This document shows positions 61,587-64,000 of a DNA stretch of 64,000 nucleotides, piece after piece. The DNA comes from NORP240 sp965222175 (GTDB lineage: Bacteria; Pseudomonadota; Gammaproteobacteria; Pseudomonadales; Pseudohongiellaceae). The notes beneath the pieces were generated by a model that did no database searches, was not told where the DNA came from, and saw only the letters and a program-made list of their open reading frames with translations. Each line of letters begins with the position of its first letter. Position 1 is the first letter of the stretch. The stretch covers positions 1,550,001-1,614,000 of the forward strand of contig OZ244938.1 of the NCBI GenBank assembly GCA_965222175.1, in the 5' to 3' direction. A program made the translations under genes and the position numbers.

Positions 61587-62169
61587 TACGCTGCAGGTCC
61601 GGCACGACGTCGGTCTCGAACCACGGGTTGCGTCGCAGCCATAACTGGTTGCGGGGTGAAGGATGCGGCAGTACGTACTGGCGGGGTGCGAATCGTCGCC
61701 AGTGTTCAACCCGTCGGGTAAGGCTGCGATAGTCCCCGGGCTGATAATAGTTCTGGGCATACTGGCCGATCAGCAACGTGGTCCTGATCGCCGGCAGCAG
61801 AGCAAGTATCTGCTCATGCCAGGCCGGGGCGCATTCCCTGCGGGGTGGCAGATCGCCGGATCTGCCCTTGCCCGGGTAGCAGAAACCCATGGGCACGATG
61901 GCGACGTGTCGTTCGTCATAGAACTGTTCTTCGGTGACTCCCATCCATTGCCTGAGGCGCTGACCGCTGGGATCGTTCCACGGAATTCCGCTGGCATGAA
62001 CCCTGGTCCCCGGTGCCTGCCCGACAATCAGGAGTCGGGCAGTGGACGCAGCGCGCAGCACCGGTCTGGGCGGGTGCGGCAACTGCGACGCACAGAGATT
62101 GCAGCGTCTGACCTGATCAAGTAGGTTGTCAAGTTGCGCAGCCTGTTCTGACGGCATGGACATCTCCAT
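61534..62169 (-). CDS. Uracil-DNA glycosylase family protein
   Basis: A UDG-superfamily protein of 211 residues. Motif 1 is IVGQAPGTRVHASGIPWND near residue 47 and motif 2 is LPHPSPRNQLW near residue 167. A cysteine pair in RRCNLCASQLPH near residue 21 could be part of a cluster site, but only two cysteines are close by, fewer than in family 4 enzymes. The family usually excises uracil or related bases; which one is not clear here. I chose the ATG at 62169; a start at 62190 is also possible. Confidence 0.78.
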   Translation of the reverse strand: MEMSMPSEQAAQLDNLLDQVRRCNLCASQLPHPPRPVLRAASTARLLIVGQAPGTRVHASGIPWNDPSGQRLRQWMGVTEEQFYDERHVAIVPMGFCYPGKGRSGDLPPRRECAPAWHEQILALLPAIRTTLLIGQYAQNYYQPGDYRSLTRRVEHWRRFAPRQYVLPHPSPRNQLWLRRNPWFETDVVPDLQRTIRRLLESADGLSPSDG

Positions 62170-62348
62170 AAAAAGCGACCCGGGAGTCACGGCTGCCCGG
62201 GTAGGCCTGGGGACAGCGGGATGACAGTCCGGTAAATCCCGCTTTCCGGGTTGACGGTTCCGGTTCAGCCCGCCGGTGGCCCTGTCGATAAGACAGTTGA
62301 ACGATAACCCCGGTAAATGAACGATTGCCAGCAGGGCAGTATAGCAAG

Positions 62349-63116
62349 ATGCGCGTTCACGCCATTTCTGATATCCACGTCGACTACCCGGACAACCTGG
62401 CCTGGTTGCAACGGCTGTCCGCCAGTGATTACCAGGCCGATATCCTGGTACTTGCCGGGGATGTCAGCGACGACATGGGATTGCTGGAAGATACCCTGCA
62501 GATACTTCTGGGGAAATTTCACCGGGTCTGTTTCGTGCCCGGCAACCACGAGCTCTGGGTGACGCGCTGCACTTTCAACTGCTCCCTGGAAAAATTCGCT
62601 GCGATCCGTTCCCTGTGCCGGTCCCTGGGAGTCCGGGTGGACCGTTATCGGCACGGCCAGGTGTCACTGGTACCTCTCTACGGCTGGTACGATTATTCCT
62701 TCGCCAACCCCGGTCGCCATCTGCGCCGAGGCTGGCGTGACTATCGTGCCTGTCGCTGGCCTGATGGGTTGAGCGGCAGTAAAGAAGTAAACCGGCACTT
62801 CCTGGAATACAACCTCGAGGTACTGAACGAATCCAATCAGACGGTCATCAGCTATTCTCATTTTGTGCCCCGCATCGACCTGATGTCGTCGCGCATACCG
62901 CTTCGCAAACGCTATATCTACCCGGTTCTGGGCAGCAGGGGACTGGGTGAACAGGTTGCACAGCTGAAACCTGACATTCATATCTACGGTCACAGTCACG
63001 TCAATCAATCCAGGTATCTCGATGGGACGCGCTATATCAATAATGCGTACGGCTACCCATCCGAAACCCGGATCAGCAATAAGCAGCTATGCTGTGTCTA
63101 CACCGATGAAGATTGA
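62349..63116 (+). CDS. Calcineurin-like metallophosphoesterase
   Basis: A protein of 255 residues with the full set of metal-binding motifs: MRVHAISDIHVDY at the start, LVLAGDVSDD near residue 36, VPGNHELW near residue 65, a mid-chain SYSHFVPR near residue 176 and HIYGHSHVN near residue 212. The substrate is unknown. The start at 62349 puts the first motif at residue 8. It overlaps the next gene by 11 bases, which suggests co-translation. Confidence 0.85.
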   Translation: MRVHAISDIHVDYPDNLAWLQRLSASDYQADILVLAGDVSDDMGLLEDTLQILLGKFHRVCFVPGNHELWVTRCTFNCSLEKFAAIRSLCRSLGVRVDRYRHGQVSLVPLYGWYDYSFANPGRHLRRGWRDYRACRWPDGLSGSKEVNRHFLEYNLEVLNESNQTVISYSHFVPRIDLMSSRIPLRKRYIYPVLGSRGLGEQVAQLKPDIHIYGHSHVNQSRYLDGTRYINNAYGYPSETRISNKQLCCVYTDED

Positions 63117-63939
63117 ACAGCCTGAAGTCACCGGTTGCGTCGACCTTCCCGGCGAAAATGCCGTGCATCTGTGGATACTCGATTTGACCCGCCCCGAGGT
63201 CTGCCGCCTGCAGGACGACAGCCTGTTGCTGACTGAACAGGAATGGCTGCTGGCAGCCCGACGGGCGGTGCCTTCTGACCGTATTCGTTTCAAGTTGGCA
63301 CGTACCCTGGTGAGGTCGGTGTTATCGCATTACTGTCCGACTGTTGCACCCCTGGACTGGGAGTTCCGGACGTCCGGGCATGGCAAACCGGAAATAGGCG
63401 ATCCCTGTCTCACCAGGCCGGTTTACTTCAATGTCTCCCATGCCCGCCAGCGACTGGTAATGGCGGTATCCCACTGGCCGGCAATTGGCGTTGACGTGGA
63501 ATGGACAGATCCTGAACGCGATGTCGAGGGAATCGCCAGTCGCTACTTTACCCAGGACGAACTGGTCTTCCTGAGCGACCTGGCACCTGCAAGCAGGCTC
63601 GCCGGCTTCTACACGTTGTGGACACTGAAAGAGGCCTTTTCAAAGTCCAGGGGTCTGGCCCTGGTTCCGGCACTGCGCGATGTTTCATTCAGGATGACTG
63701 GGGAATCGGGGTTGGCGGCTGCCATCAGTGAGAGTCCTGACCGCGGCAACCTGTCGGGGGATAGCTGGCAATTCTGGTCTTATCTGGATGGTTCCTACCT
63801 GCTGGCTGTTGCCCTGAACCGAGTTCGGGATGAACAGGCCGGCATCACGGCCCGCTGCCTGCCACGACAGGTATTGAATCCCCTTGCTCCCGGCCAGTGG
63901 CAGGAAAGCGGTATCGTTCTGCACCGGCACAGCGGGTAA
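63106..63939 (+). CDS. 4'-phosphopantetheinyl transferase (Sfp type)
   Basis: A protein of 277 residues that attaches the phosphopantetheine arm to carrier proteins. Motifs are NVSHARQRLVMAVS near residue 120, the magnesium site GVDVEWTDPERDV near residue 137, and WTLKEAFSKSRGLAL near residue 176. The Sfp/AcpT type fits by length. No carrier protein or synthase is visible in this window, so the target is unknown. I chose the ATG at 63106; the longer frame from 63022 overlaps the upstream gene extensively. Confidence 0.9.
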   Translation: MKIEQPEVTGCVDLPGENAVHLWILDLTRPEVCRLQDDSLLLTEQEWLLAARRAVPSDRIRFKLARTLVRSVLSHYCPTVAPLDWEFRTSGHGKPEIGDPCLTRPVYFNVSHARQRLVMAVSHWPAIGVDVEWTDPERDVEGIASRYFTQDELVFLSDLAPASRLAGFYTLWTLKEAFSKSRGLALVPALRDVSFRMTGESGLAAAISESPDRGNLSGDSWQFWSYLDGSYLLAVALNRVRDEQAGITARCLPRQVLNPLAPGQWQESGIVLHRHSG

Positions 63940-64000
63940 ACGGATTCATGCCGTTCGGGTGATGCCAGGTTGTGGCCGTGCCCGGAGACCCGGTTGCCGG

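Noticed and set aside
1..64000. CRISPR array, tRNA or rRNA genes, phage genes or a complete transposase
   Set aside because: No regular spacer-repeat arrays, cloverleaf-like sequences, or phage or transposase proteins were seen on either strand.

Overview
This window is a stretch of a gammaproteobacterial chromosome. Its backbone is the conserved order iscRSUA-hscBA-fdx-iscX-ndk-rlmN-pilW-rodZ-ispG-hisS-yfgM-bamB-der (about 2.4-17.4 kb), with xseA and guaBA-tadA-purL further on. That order is typical of Pseudomonas-like and marine Gammaproteobacteria. The genus cannot be named from the sequence. No tRNA, rRNA, CRISPR array, prophage or complete transposase gene was seen.

Layout. 0-2.4 kb: a zinc-ribbon protein, a PHP-domain nuclease and a DinB-like protein. 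2.4-8.3 kb: the complete Isc iron-sulfur assembly operon, with a good IscR type 1 box over its promoter. 8.3-17.4 kb: ndk to der, with an unusually short rodZ. 17.4-24.2 kb: a lipase-like hydrolase, a threonine dehydratase-like enzyme, a GATase, a DsbA-like protein, a DUF3307 protein, a cluster of dispersed repeats, and xseA. 24.2-44.0 kb: a block of about 20 kb of accessory genes lying between xseA and guaB, which are divergent neighbours in many relatives. It carries secreted quinoproteins, c-type cytochromes, a copper monooxygenase-like protein, an NHL propeller protein, sulfate activation genes (cysD with an extra N-terminal region, a cysN-cysC fusion and a DUF2061 protein), an epoxide-hydrolase-like protein, a HupE/UreJ protein with a PpiC-like partner, a secreted propeller glycosidase-like protein and a TMEM175-like channel. 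44.0-53.0 kb: guaB, guaA, tadA, purL, a NIF3/YqfO-like protein and a NUDIX hydrolase. 53.3-56.5 kb: the phage-shock module pspABC and divergent pspF, with a sigma-54 promoter. 56.5-64 kb: a serine hydrolase, a DUF3501/Fe-S oxidoreductase/rubrerythrin set divergent from an OxyR, a uracil-DNA glycosylase-like protein, a metallophosphoesterase and a phosphopantetheinyl transferase.

The most unusual feature is a family of dispersed, transposase-less repeats with terminal inverted repeats reading AGGGAACCTCTGATTA. At least eight full or partial copies lie between 19.7 and 55.4 kb. Copies abut or enter genes: they provide the stop codon of xseA and of the glycosidase-like gene, and probably the start codon of pspF. 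A second family of about 142 bp, with GTTGAAAAA ends, occurs twice, each time touching a copy of the first family.
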